The notes beneath the pieces are model-generated. The model saw only the letters and a program-made list of their open reading frames with translations. It was not told the DNA's origin and did not search any database. The translations under genes and the position numbers were made by a program. A stretch of 64,000 nt of DNA from Chitinophaga sancti (GTDB lineage Bacteria; Bacteroidota; Bacteroidia; Chitinophagales; Chitinophagaceae): contig NZ_CP139972.1 in NCBI RefSeq assembly GCF_034424315.1, forward strand, positions 6,014,001 to 6,078,000, written 5' to 3'. The stretch's first letter is position 1. Each line of letters starts with the position of its first letter. Below, piece by piece: positions 27,275-34,396 of this stretch.

Positions 27275-27337
27275 TACCTTTGTTCTCAGTTGTTTGTTAT
27301 GACCTCAGCCCTGCCTGTTTCTCAGGCAGGGATTTTT
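27275..27337 (+). ncRNA. Candidate ~50-nt small RNA or attenuator (promoter plus terminator)
   Basis: A -7 box TACCTTTG (27275-27282) is followed after only 26 bases by a perfect 9-bp hairpin CCCTGCCTG-tttct-CAGGCAGGG (27309-27331) and a T5 run. A transcript would be about 50 nt. No -33 match at standard spacing. The peroxiredoxin gene has a separate -7 box downstream, so this may be an independent RNA. Confidence 0.4.
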
Positions 27338-27433
27338 GTATGTTACAACCTGCAGAAAATCCCCTAAAAAGTACCGCATCTCTTTATTTTCAAAAATTTA
27401 ACAGCAAAGTCTATAATAATTGTAGGAAATAAC

Positions 27434-27441
27434 TATTTTTG
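27434..27441 (+). promoter_or_regulatory. Putative peroxiredoxin promoter -7 box
   Basis: TATTTTTG matches TAnnTTTG, 28 bases before the ATG at 27470. Confidence 0.42.
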
Positions 27442-27469
27442 GTAACGTAACCAGTAAAAAGAAAATAAT

Positions 27470-28105
27470 ATGAGCTTAAGACTCGGAGATATCGCACCAA
27501 ACTTCCAGGCAAAAACGTCGATCGGAGATATAGATTTTTATGAGTTCCTGGGTGATAGCTGGGGAGTATTATTCTCTCACCCTGCTGATTATACCCCGGT
27601 ATGTACTACCGAATTAGGTAGAACTGCAGCATTGAAAGATGAATTCGCCAAGCGTAATGTAAAAGTGCTTGCACTCAGCGTTGACCCGGTAGATAAACAC
27701 CTCGGCTGGATCAATGATATTAACGAAACACAGAACACCAAAGTGGAATTCCCTATCATCGCAGATGAAGACAGAAAAGTGTCCGACCTGTACGATATGA
27801 TCCACCCAAATGCATCTGAAACTTTCACTGTCAGGTCTCTGTTCATCATCGGCCCGGACAAGAAAGTAAAACTCATCATCACTTACCCTGCTTCTACAGG
27901 AAGAAACTTCCATGAAGTACTGCGTGTAATTGACTCCCTGCAGCTGACGGCTAACTACCAGGTAGCGACCCCGGCAAACTGGCAGGATGGTGAAGATGTA
28001 ATCATAACGCCTGCTGTGAAAACGGAGGATATTCCTGCACGTTTCCCTAAAGGCCACAAAATTATCAAGCCTTATCTGAGAACAACACCTCAACCAAATA
28101 AATAA
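27470..28105 (+). CDS. 1-Cys peroxiredoxin (Prx6 type)
   Basis: Peroxide-detoxifying enzyme. 211 residues with AhpC/TSA domain (to ~150) and the 1-Cys Prx C-terminal dimer domain. Active-site SHPADYTPVCTTELGR gives peroxidatic Cys45; I find no other cysteine, which defines the 1-Cys mechanism. Other blocks: VLALSVDPVDKHLGWIND, FPIIADEDRKVSDLYDMIHP, TVRSLFIIGPDKK, RNFHEVLRVIDSLQLT. Single gene followed by two tandem terminators. Confidence 0.95.
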   Translation: MSLRLGDIAPNFQAKTSIGDIDFYEFLGDSWGVLFSHPADYTPVCTTELGRTAALKDEFAKRNVKVLALSVDPVDKHLGWINDINETQNTKVEFPIIADEDRKVSDLYDMIHPNASETFTVRSLFIIGPDKKVKLIITYPASTGRNFHEVLRVIDSLQLTANYQVATPANWQDGEDVIITPAVKTEDIPARFPKGHKIIKPYLRTTPQPNK

Positions 28106-28130
28106 GGCGATATTTGCATAAGAAACTTTT

Positions 28131-28162
28131 AAAACCTGCCCACTTTGTGGGTCAGGTTTTTA
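28131..28162 (+). terminator. First terminator after the peroxiredoxin
   Basis: AAAACCTG-CCCAC against GTGGG-T-CAGGTTTT with a one-base bulge, then T-run. Confidence 0.75.
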
Positions 28163-28201
28163 TTGATAAGAATTTTTAATGGTTGGTTTTTGATTTTTAC
28201 G

Positions 28202-28228
28202 AAACGGGGATTTCTCCCCGTTTTTTTT
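28202..28228 (+). terminator. Second terminator after the peroxiredoxin
   Basis: Perfect AAACGGGGA (28202-28210) and TCCCCGTTT (28215-28223), loop TTTC, followed by more T. Confidence 0.85.
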
Positions 28229-28302
28229 ATGCCTTCAACCCAATAAGATATTCATGCAAGGCGGTATTACCAACAGGAATGACAAGCTGTTTTCAAAGAA
28301 AA

Positions 28303-28327
28303 AGGCTGCCCTTGTACAGAGCAGCCT
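28303..28327 (-). terminator. Terminator of the rlmN-rluB-rluA operon
   Basis: AGGCTGC (28303-28309) pairs with GCAGCCT (28321-28327); minus-strand reading continues into TTTTTCTTTG. Confidence 0.75.
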
Positions 28328-28356
28328 CATTATTTAAGAGTCAGAATATTTACAAC

Positions 28357-29103
28357 TTATAATACCAACTTCGGTATATATCCACTGCTGTTTTTACGCA
28401 GCTGTGTTACCACCGCCTGGATATCCTTAGCCAGCGGTGCTTCGGCTACCTGTGCTTCTCCCTGCTGATCAGTAAAATGCAGCTGGAAAGAATGCAATGC
28501 GAGGCGGCTCAGCAAGGGGCGTTCTTCTACATCGTGCTTACCCAGTTTATAACCTTTCTTGATAGCAGACAGCAGAACCGGGGTCGCGGTGCCATACATC
28601 TCATCCACTGCAATCGGGTGGCCCACATGCTTCATGTGTACCCTGATCTGGTGAGTGCGACCGGTATGAATCTGGAATTTTACCAGGCTGTAGAGGCCAA
28701 ATGCATCCAGTACTTCATAATCGGTGTGTGAAGCTTTCCCTTTTTTTGCAGTTACCATCTTGCCTTTTGTAATCGGGTGCTCTGCAATAGCTTCCTGGAT
28801 GGTGCCGGTAGCAGGTACCAGCTGACCGTTTACCAGGCCCAGGTAGAACTTCTGTACGTTTCTGCCTTCAAATGCCTGGGAGTAATACTTGTGGGCCACT
28901 TCGTTTTTAGCAAAGAGGATCACGCCACTGGTATCCTTATCCAGTCTGTGTACAGTAAAGATGTTGCCAAAGTGTTTCTTCAGCAGGCCCTGTACAGAGG
29001 AAAGCTGGTTGTCGTGCCTGTCCGGAATGGTGAGCACGCCTGCCGGTTTGTTCACGATCACATAGTCCGGCGTTTCTTTTATAATCAGGTCGTTAATGCG
29101 CAT
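28357..29103 (-). CDS. RluA-family pseudouridine synthase
   Basis: Converts specific uridines in rRNA or tRNA to pseudouridine; exact target unknown. 248 residues, catalytic domain only, no S4 domain. Catalytic motif TVHRLDKDTSGVILFAKN with the Asp of HRLDKDTSG; N-terminal VIVNKPAGVLTIPD; FQIHTGRTHQIRVHMKHVGHPIAVDEMYG near the C-terminus. Starts 3 bases after the end of the RluB-type gene; last in the operon. Confidence 0.93.
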   Translation of the reverse strand: MRINDLIIKETPDYVIVNKPAGVLTIPDRHDNQLSSVQGLLKKHFGNIFTVHRLDKDTSGVILFAKNEVAHKYYSQAFEGRNVQKFYLGLVNGQLVPATGTIQEAIAEHPITKGKMVTAKKGKASHTDYEVLDAFGLYSLVKFQIHTGRTHQIRVHMKHVGHPIAVDEMYGTATPVLLSAIKKGYKLGKHDVEERPLLSRLALHSFQLHFTDQQGEAQVAEAPLAKDIQAVVTQLRKNSSGYIPKLVL

Positions 29104-29106
29104 AGT

Positions 29107-30876
29107 TTATTTGAAATGCTTAAGCAGGATGATTTCTTTCTCTGTCAGGTAGCGCCAGCTGCCCCTGTTGATATTCTTCTTGGTCAGTCCTGCATAGGTT
29201 ACGCGATCGAGTTTCTCCACCTCATACTCCAGGTGTTCGAAAATACGGCGAACGATACGGTTCTTACCGCTATGGATCTCAATACCAATCTGTGTTTTAT
29301 CTGCATTATCCACATAACCCAGCACATCCACATTGGCAATACCGTCTTCCAGTTCCACACCAGCGAGGATCGCTTCAAAATGTGCTTTGGTCAGAGGTTT
29401 GTTCAGACCTACGTGATAGATCTTGCGGATGCTGTGCTTAGGGTGGGAGAGTTTCTGTGCCAGTTCACCATCATTGGTCAGCAGCAGCAGGCCGGATGTA
29501 TTGCGGTCCAGGCGCCCTACAGGATATACTCTTTCTTCTTCGGTCGCATCCTGGATCAGTTCCATCACGGTCTTACGGCCCTCAGGGTCGTCAGTGGTAG
29601 TAATGTAACCTTTTGGTTTGTTCAGGAGGATGTATACCAGGTTTTTCTGGATATGCATCTTTTTACCAAGGATGCTGACTTCGTCTCTCTTGGTTACTTT
29701 GAAAGCAGGTTCGGTGATCACTTCTCCATTTACAGTGATCTTACCTTCTTTTACATAGTCTACCGCTTTACGACGGGAGCACAGGCCACAATGGGCGATG
29801 TACTTATTCAGTGGCATTTCGCCTTCGATAGCAACCCCATTGTCATTTCTGTCGCTGTCGTTTCTTCTGCTGAATGAACCGCCTGCGTCGCTATTGCGTG
29901 CTTTTCTGGCAGCAGTTTTACGATCCTGTTTAGCAGCAAAGCGATCGTTGGTGTTGTCGAAATATTTCTTGCGGTTAAAGCCACTTGGAGTATCACGGTC
30001 ATCATTGCCTCTTTTGCCACCACGCTCAGTACCATGGAAGGCGCTGTCTTCGCGGTCAGAACCTGGCTTTGGACGGCTGGAACCTGGCTTAGGTTTGAAT
30101 GGCGTTCTGCCATTTGCAGTCTTCAGCTTTGGTTTTATCCTGGAACGGCGGTGTTCATCCTCGCCATCTGTATGTTCTTTCTTTTTGAATGCTGGCAGTG
30201 GATCACCATTATCGTCTTTGCCGGTAAGGCGACGTAATGTTTTGCGTGGGCGTGGGCCTTCGCTGTCATCGCTTTTACGAGGACGGAAACCTTCTCCATC
30301 ATCACTCTTACGACCACGGAATCCTTCACCATCATCTTTACGGGGGCGGAAACCTTCTCCATCACTCTTACGACCACGGAATCCTTCACCATCATCTTTA
30401 CGGGGGCGGAAACCTTCTCCGTCACTCTTACGACCACGGAATCCTTCACCATCCGTTTTACGGGGGCGGAAACCTTCTCCATCACTCTTGCGACCACGGA
30501 ATCCTTCACCATCCGTTTTACGGGGGCGGAAACCTTCTCCATCGCTCTTGCGACCACGGAATCCTTCACCATCCGTTTTACGGGGGCGGAAACCTTCTCC
30601 ATCGCTCTTGCGACCACGGAATCCTTCACCATCCGTTTTACGGGGGCGGAAACCCTCTCCATCACTCTTACGACCACCTTCACCATCCGTTTTACGAGGG
30701 CGGAAACCTTCCCCATCACTCTTACGGCCACGGAATCCTTCACCATCATTATCCTTGCGCGGTGGACGTCCACCAGCTGCACTACGTTTCGCCGGGCGGG
30801 AATCATCACTCTTTGCCCTTGATTTATTTTCCTTAAAAGGAGCGAATCCTTTTTTAGCAGGTTTATTTTTCTTCAT
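29107..30876 (-). CDS. RluB/RsuA-family pseudouridine synthase with repetitive N-terminal extension
   Basis: 589 residues. The C-terminal ~240 residues are a complete S4 plus RsuA/RluB enzyme: PLNKYIAHCGLCSRRKAVDYV (S4), LNKPKGYITTTDDPEGRKTV, VYPVGRLDRNTSGLLLLTND (catalytic Asp of GRLDRNTSG), GKNRIVRRIFEHL. The first ~340 residues are a highly basic, disordered extension: residues ~44-205 are eight near-identical 20-residue units (DGEGFRGRKS plus DGEGFRPRKT or variants), then a Lys/Arg/Asp-rich tract. Such RGG/basic tails can bind RNA or ribosomes in this group, which is an inference. Middle gene of the rlmN operon. Confidence 0.9.
   Translation of the reverse strand: MKKNKPAKKGFAPFKENKSRAKSDDSRPAKRSAAGGRPPRKDNDGEGFRGRKSDGEGFRPRKTDGEGGRKSDGEGFRPRKTDGEGFRGRKSDGEGFRPRKTDGEGFRGRKSDGEGFRPRKTDGEGFRGRKSDGEGFRPRKTDGEGFRGRKSDGEGFRPRKDDGEGFRGRKSDGEGFRPRKDDGEGFRGRKSDDGEGFRPRKSDDSEGPRPRKTLRRLTGKDDNGDPLPAFKKKEHTDGEDEHRRSRIKPKLKTANGRTPFKPKPGSSRPKPGSDREDSAFHGTERGGKRGNDDRDTPSGFNRKKYFDNTNDRFAAKQDRKTAARKARNSDAGGSFSRRNDSDRNDNGVAIEGEMPLNKYIAHCGLCSRRKAVDYVKEGKITVNGEVITEPAFKVTKRDEVSILGKKMHIQKNLVYILLNKPKGYITTTDDPEGRKTVMELIQDATEEERVYPVGRLDRNTSGLLLLTNDGELAQKLSHPKHSIRKIYHVGLNKPLTKAHFEAILAGVELEDGIANVDVLGYVDNADKTQIGIEIHSGKNRIVRRIFEHLEYEVEKLDRVTYAGLTKKNINRGSWRYLTEKEIILLKHFK
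30268..30748 (-). repeat. 60-bp tandem repeat coding the pseudouridine synthase N-terminus
   Basis: About eight in-frame units of 60 bp, each two related 30-bp halves. One unit (near 30661-30720) is 6 bp shorter (GEGGRKS in place of GEGFRGRKS). DNA identity between neighbouring units is near complete, indicating recent slippage or unequal exchange. The frame is preserved throughout. Confidence 0.9.
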
Positions 30877-30906
30877 CTGTTAGTATTAAAATTTGAAAAG
30901 AGGAGA

Positions 30907-31950
30907 TCAGCCTTTATTTGCCAGCTGACCACAAGCCGCATCTATATCTTTACCACGGCTGCGGCGGAGACGGGCGTTGACCCGGTGTTTACCCAGGTAT
31001 TCCATAAAAGCATCTGCCACTTCTTCTTCCGGTTTCTGGAAGCGGGCATTGGAGATAGGATTGTATTCAATAATGTTGACCAGATCGGCTGGCACCTGTC
31101 TGTAGACGCGGATCAGCTCATCGGCATCCTTTAAGGAGTCGTTGAAGTCTTTGAACAGTATATATTCAAATGAGATCTGGTTCTGTGTTTGTTTGTAGAA
31201 ATAATTAAGTGCCTCTATCAATACTTTGAGGTTATTGGTCTCATTGATAGGCATGATCTGGCTGCGTTTTTCATCGTTCGCAGCATGCAAAGACAGGGCG
31301 AGGTTGAATTTCACCTTGTCGTCACCCAGCTGGCGGATCATTTTGGCTACACCCGCGGTTGATACGGTAATTCTCTTTGGAGACATACCCAAACCATCGG
31401 GGCTGGTAATGCGCTCAATACTGGCCAATACGTTTTTATAGTTCAGCAGGGGTTCACCCATACCCATAAATACGATATTGCTCAGTTTCTTGCCATATGC
31501 CCCCATTGCCTGCTCGTTCAACAGGGCTACCTCATCGAAGATCTCATCGAACTCGAGGTTACGTTTACGATCCATGTACCCGGTAGCACAAAATTTACAG
31601 CTCAGGCTGCAGCCTACCTGGGAAGATACGCAGGCAGTTTGCCTGGTATCAGTAGGTATTAGTACTCCTTCTACGAGGTGACCGTCATGTAATTTGAAGC
31701 GATTTTTGATGGTGCCGTCATTGCTATGTTGGGTGGTGTCCACCTGTACGGCCGGTAAAGTGAAGTGTTCTTCCAGTTTGGCGCGCAGCTCCCTGGAGAG
31801 GTTGGTCATTCCGTCAAAACTGGTTGCATGCCTGAGCCACAGCCATTCATACACCTGCTTGGCCCGGAAGGGCTTTTCCCCTATAGACCCGAAGTATTCC
31901 TGTAACTCCGACAAGCTCAGCTGCCGGATATTCGTTTTACCCAATTTCAT
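30907..31950 (-). CDS. rlmN: Dual-specificity 23S rRNA (A2503-C2) / tRNA (A37-C2) methyltransferase
   Basis: Radical-SAM enzyme adding a C2 methyl to A2503 of 23S rRNA and A37 of certain tRNAs. 347 residues. The 4Fe-4S motif CSLSCKFC gives Cys114, Cys118 and Cys121; the SAM region includes VFMGMGEPLLNYKNVLASI; resolving Cys is in the C-terminal DIDAACGQL. N-terminal accessory block SLSELQEYFGSIGEKPFRAKQVYEWLW is typical. First gene of the operon with the two pseudouridine synthases, so the unit is an rRNA-modification operon. Confidence 0.96.
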   Translation of the reverse strand: MKLGKTNIRQLSLSELQEYFGSIGEKPFRAKQVYEWLWLRHATSFDGMTNLSRELRAKLEEHFTLPAVQVDTTQHSNDGTIKNRFKLHDGHLVEGVLIPTDTRQTACVSSQVGCSLSCKFCATGYMDRKRNLEFDEIFDEVALLNEQAMGAYGKKLSNIVFMGMGEPLLNYKNVLASIERITSPDGLGMSPKRITVSTAGVAKMIRQLGDDKVKFNLALSLHAANDEKRSQIMPINETNNLKVLIEALNYFYKQTQNQISFEYILFKDFNDSLKDADELIRVYRQVPADLVNIIEYNPISNARFQKPEEEVADAFMEYLGKHRVNARLRRSRGKDIDAACGQLANKG

Positions 31951-32003
31951 TCCTGACCCTTTATTTGAATAATGTCTGCCTTACGGCAGTCGGTATTAAT
32001 CTA

Positions 32004-32032
32004 CAAAGGTACGTAAATTTTTATCCTGCAAA
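32004..32032 (-). promoter_or_regulatory. Putative rlmN operon promoter
   Basis: Minus-strand TTTG (32032-32029), 17-base spacer, TACCTTTG (32011-32004), matching the Bacteroidota consensus with slightly short spacing. A small leader hairpin CTGCC-gtaa-GGCAG follows near 31977-31990. Confidence 0.5.
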
Positions 32033-32040
32033 AATCCCCC

Positions 32041-32048
32041 TACATTTA
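32041..32048 (+). promoter_or_regulatory. Possible thiolase promoter -7 box
   Basis: TACATTTA is one base from TAnnTTTG, with TTTT at 19-base spacing, 34 bases before the thiolase ATG. It is back to back with the rlmN promoter. Confidence 0.35.
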
Positions 32049-32082
32049 CAACCTTTTATTAACCAAAGCAATCCTCCAAGCA

Positions 32083-33282
32083 ATGCAAGCTGCTTATATA
32101 GTAGACGCAGTGCGTACCCCAATTGGCCGCTACGGCGGGGTGCTAAGCACTATCAGGCCTGACGATATGCTGGCCATCCTTATCCGATCAATGATGGAAA
32201 GAAATCCCACCCTGGACCCCGCCAGCATTGAAGATGTGATAGCCGGGGCTACCAACCAGGCGGGTGAAGATAACAGGGATGTGGCCAGGATGGCGGCTTT
32301 ACTGGCAGGACTGCCGGTATCTGTATCCGGGAATACCGTAAACAGGCTCTGTGCCTCCGGTATGCAGGCCGTAATGGACGCTGCCAGGGCAATTATGTGT
32401 GGGGAAGGAGATGTGTACCTGGCCGGCGGGGTAGAAAGCATGACCCGTGCTCCCCTCATTATGCCCAAACCCGATGCTGCTTACAGCCGTAAAGCCGAAA
32501 TAGTAGACTCCACCATAGGCTGGCGCTTTACCAACAGGAAGTTGGCAGACATGTATTACCCCTATTCCATGGGCGAAACAGCAGAAAATATCGCTACCCG
32601 CTGGCAGATCTCCCGCGAAGCCCAGGATGAATTTGCCCTTGCCAGCCAGTTAAAATATAAAGCGGCCCTTGATGCCGGCATCTGGCCCAGGGAAATTATT
32701 CCAATACCTATTACCCCTAATAAACAGGAACAGGTAGTGATTAGTAATGACGAACATCCCCGGGAGACTTCGCTGGAAAAACTGGCGGGTCTGCGTCCTG
32801 CCTTTGCAAAAGAGGGAAGTGTAACGGCGGGTAACAGTGCCGGTATCAACGATGGTGCCGCCCTGGTATTGGTCGTATCCGAAAAGGCATTGAAACAATA
32901 TAACCTGACACCGCTGATGCAGGTGAAATCTATGGCTGTAGCGGGTGTAGACCCGGCCATCATGGGCATAGGCCCGGTGCCGGCTACCCAAAAAGCACTG
33001 AAGAGAGCCGGAATCAGTGTAGATCAGCTGGACCTGGTAGAATTGAATGAAGCCTTTGCTGTACAGGCACTGGCTTGTATCCGGGACTTAGGCCTGGATC
33101 CGGCTAAGATCAATGTAAATGGCGGATCCATTGCCATGGGTCATCCATTGGGATGTACCGGGGCACGGATCGTAGGCACCCTGGGGCATGAAATGAAACG
33201 CCTGGGAGGTGTAAAGTATGGCCTCACCACCATGTGTGTGGGAGTAGGGCAGGGTGCAGCGATGATCTTTGAAAATATATAG
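32083..33282 (+). CDS. Thiolase, PcaF/PaaJ-like (3-oxoadipyl-CoA or acetyl-CoA C-acyltransferase)
   Basis: 399 residues, complete thiolase fold. Nucleophile Cys in NRLCASGMQAV (about residue 89), NEAFAVQAL, GHPLGCTGARI (His), and second active Cys in TMCVGVGQGAA. The blocks GATNQAGEDNRDVARMAALLAGLP and ISNDEHPRETSLEKLAGLRP are typical of 3-oxoadipyl-CoA thiolases of aromatic degradation (PcaF, PaaJ). No paa or pca genes are nearby, so the physiological substrate is uncertain. Monocistronic, divergent from rlmN. Confidence 0.88.
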   Translation: MQAAYIVDAVRTPIGRYGGVLSTIRPDDMLAILIRSMMERNPTLDPASIEDVIAGATNQAGEDNRDVARMAALLAGLPVSVSGNTVNRLCASGMQAVMDAARAIMCGEGDVYLAGGVESMTRAPLIMPKPDAAYSRKAEIVDSTIGWRFTNRKLADMYYPYSMGETAENIATRWQISREAQDEFALASQLKYKAALDAGIWPREIIPIPITPNKQEQVVISNDEHPRETSLEKLAGLRPAFAKEGSVTAGNSAGINDGAALVLVVSEKALKQYNLTPLMQVKSMAVAGVDPAIMGIGPVPATQKALKRAGISVDQLDLVELNEAFAVQALACIRDLGLDPAKINVNGGSIAMGHPLGCTGARIVGTLGHEMKRLGGVKYGLTTMCVGVGQGAAMIFENI

Positions 33283-33382
33283 CATCTCCCGCAGTCAATT
33301 GAACTGCGATAGCTCCTTAGGTTTTCACAGGGTTTTATTTTACCCTAAAAGTTTGCTTTATACGCCGCCACCATTGTAAAAT

Positions 33383-33417
33383 AACGGGCGATCGATCATA
33401 AAAACCGGTCGCCCGTT
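33383..33417. terminator. Hairpin between convergent thiolase and sigma factor genes
   Basis: AACGGGCGA (33383-33391) pairs with TCGCCCGTT (33409-33417), 17-base loop. T-tracts on either side are weak. Confidence 0.6.
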
Positions 33418-33437
33418 GTATGGCAAGCAAGAAAGGA

Positions 33438-34010
33438 TTACAAACAAATTTGCTTCTCCGTCATCATCTTCCGGAGATTGATCAGGCCATAACGCATACG
33501 ACCCAATGCTGTATTGATACTCACCTGGGTGAGATCAGCAATCTCTTTAAAGCTAAGATCCGCGTAATGGCGCAGAATGATTACCTCCCGCTGCTCTTCC
33601 GGCAACATGTCAAGCATACGACGTACACGGTCATGGCTCTGACGCGTGATCAGCTTCTCCTCCGCACTGCTTTCACTAAAGCTCAGCACATTGAAAATGT
33701 CCTTGTCATCGCTGGTTTTGATGATCGGCGTACGCTTGATCTTACGGAAATAATCGACACACAGGTTATGTGCGATACGCATTGCCCAGGGAAGGAATTT
33801 ACCCTTCTCTGTATAGCGTTCTGCCCGGATAGTATCGATGATCTTAATAAAGGTGTCTTGAAAAATGTCTTCAGCCAGGAATGAATCCTTGACTAATAAT
33901 ACGATAGAGGTATAGAGCTTATCTTTATGTCTTTGCACCAGTTCTTCCAATGCAGAGGCATGCCCCTTTTTGAAAAGGGTAATCAATTGCTCGTCGCTGA
34001 GTTTGTACAT
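33438..34010 (-). CDS. ECF-type RNA polymerase sigma factor
   Basis: 190 residues from MYKLSDEQLITLF. Sigma region 2: EELVQRHKDKLYTSIVLLVKDSFLAEDIFQDTFIKI with the -10 recognition segment GKFLPWAMRIAHNLCVDYFRK; region 4: LDMLPEEQREVIILRHYADLSFKEIADLTQVSINTALGRMRYGLINLRK with the helix-turn-helix. No linked anti-sigma gene is present. Its promoter looks like a vegetative one (TATATTTG). Position upstream of uvrA, divergently transcribed, recurs in this phylum as I recall. A longer frame adds three residues (34019). Confidence 0.92.
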   Translation of the reverse strand: MYKLSDEQLITLFKKGHASALEELVQRHKDKLYTSIVLLVKDSFLAEDIFQDTFIKIIDTIRAERYTEKGKFLPWAMRIAHNLCVDYFRKIKRTPIIKTSDDKDIFNVLSFSESSAEEKLITRQSHDRVRRMLDMLPEEQREVIILRHYADLSFKEIADLTQVSINTALGRMRYGLINLRKMMTEKQICL

Positions 34011-34396
34011 TATTTGCATAAACGTCTACAATAGCGGGTTTATAATAAAGAAACCGACTTAATTCAAGTCTGTTGTAGGTAAAATAGTGTAGAGTTTATG
34101 CTATAATAGGAAGTTTTAAGTGTGATGAAGAATCTGTTCGATGTCCACGATTCTGGTTCTATGCAAATATAATGTTAAAGTTGAATAAAACAACCCCCTG
34201 AGTTCAGTGATTTCTCATGTTCTCCAAATTTAATATTGACAATCAATGATGAAAAAAAAGTATTTAGTCAACCCTGCCATTTGAGAGAAATAAAATGCAA
34301 TTGATACATGCCATAACAAGCTGGAGATTATCATTTGTTCCAAATCCCTTACCTTCGTAATGCTAAAATTTTTGGCAAAATAACAAACGCTGGAAT
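34011..34396. other. AT-rich divergent region sigma factor / uvrA
   Basis: 386 bases, no gene. It contains the sigma-factor promoter candidate at 34164-34194. No SOS box or clean -7 box for uvrA was recognised. Confidence 0.45.
34164..34194 (-). promoter_or_regulatory. Putative promoter of the ECF sigma gene
   Basis: Minus-strand GTTG (34194-34191), 19-base spacer, TATATTTG (34171-34164): a full -7 match and 3/4 of the -33 TTTG at exact spacing. Leader would be about 150 nt. Confidence 0.5.

Larger units (their letters stand above)
27122..27469. other. Intergenic region before the 1-Cys peroxiredoxin
   Basis: 348 bases containing a candidate short transcript (27275-27337, listed separately) and the peroxiredoxin -7 box at 27434. 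A 73-codon frame at 27211-27432 has a non-ATG start and spans a terminator; it is not considered a gene. Confidence 0.5.

Noticed and set aside
27211..27432. 73-codon frame before the peroxiredoxin
   Set aside because: Non-ATG start, contains a terminator hairpin and overlaps the peroxiredoxin leader; no family resemblance.
28777..29877. 366-codon plus-strand frame opposite the two pseudouridine synthase genes
   Set aside because: It spans two real minus-strand genes and the start-stop junction between them; no domain.
29798..30883. 361-codon plus-strand frame and other long frames over the 60-bp repeat (30135-30809 minus, 30237-30836 plus)
   Set aside because: The repeat unit is a multiple of three and poor in stops, so all frames stay open. 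The true gene is shown by its S4 and synthase domains.
34011..34396. LexA/SOS box before uvrA
   Set aside because: No inverted motif convincing enough to propose in this AT-rich gap.
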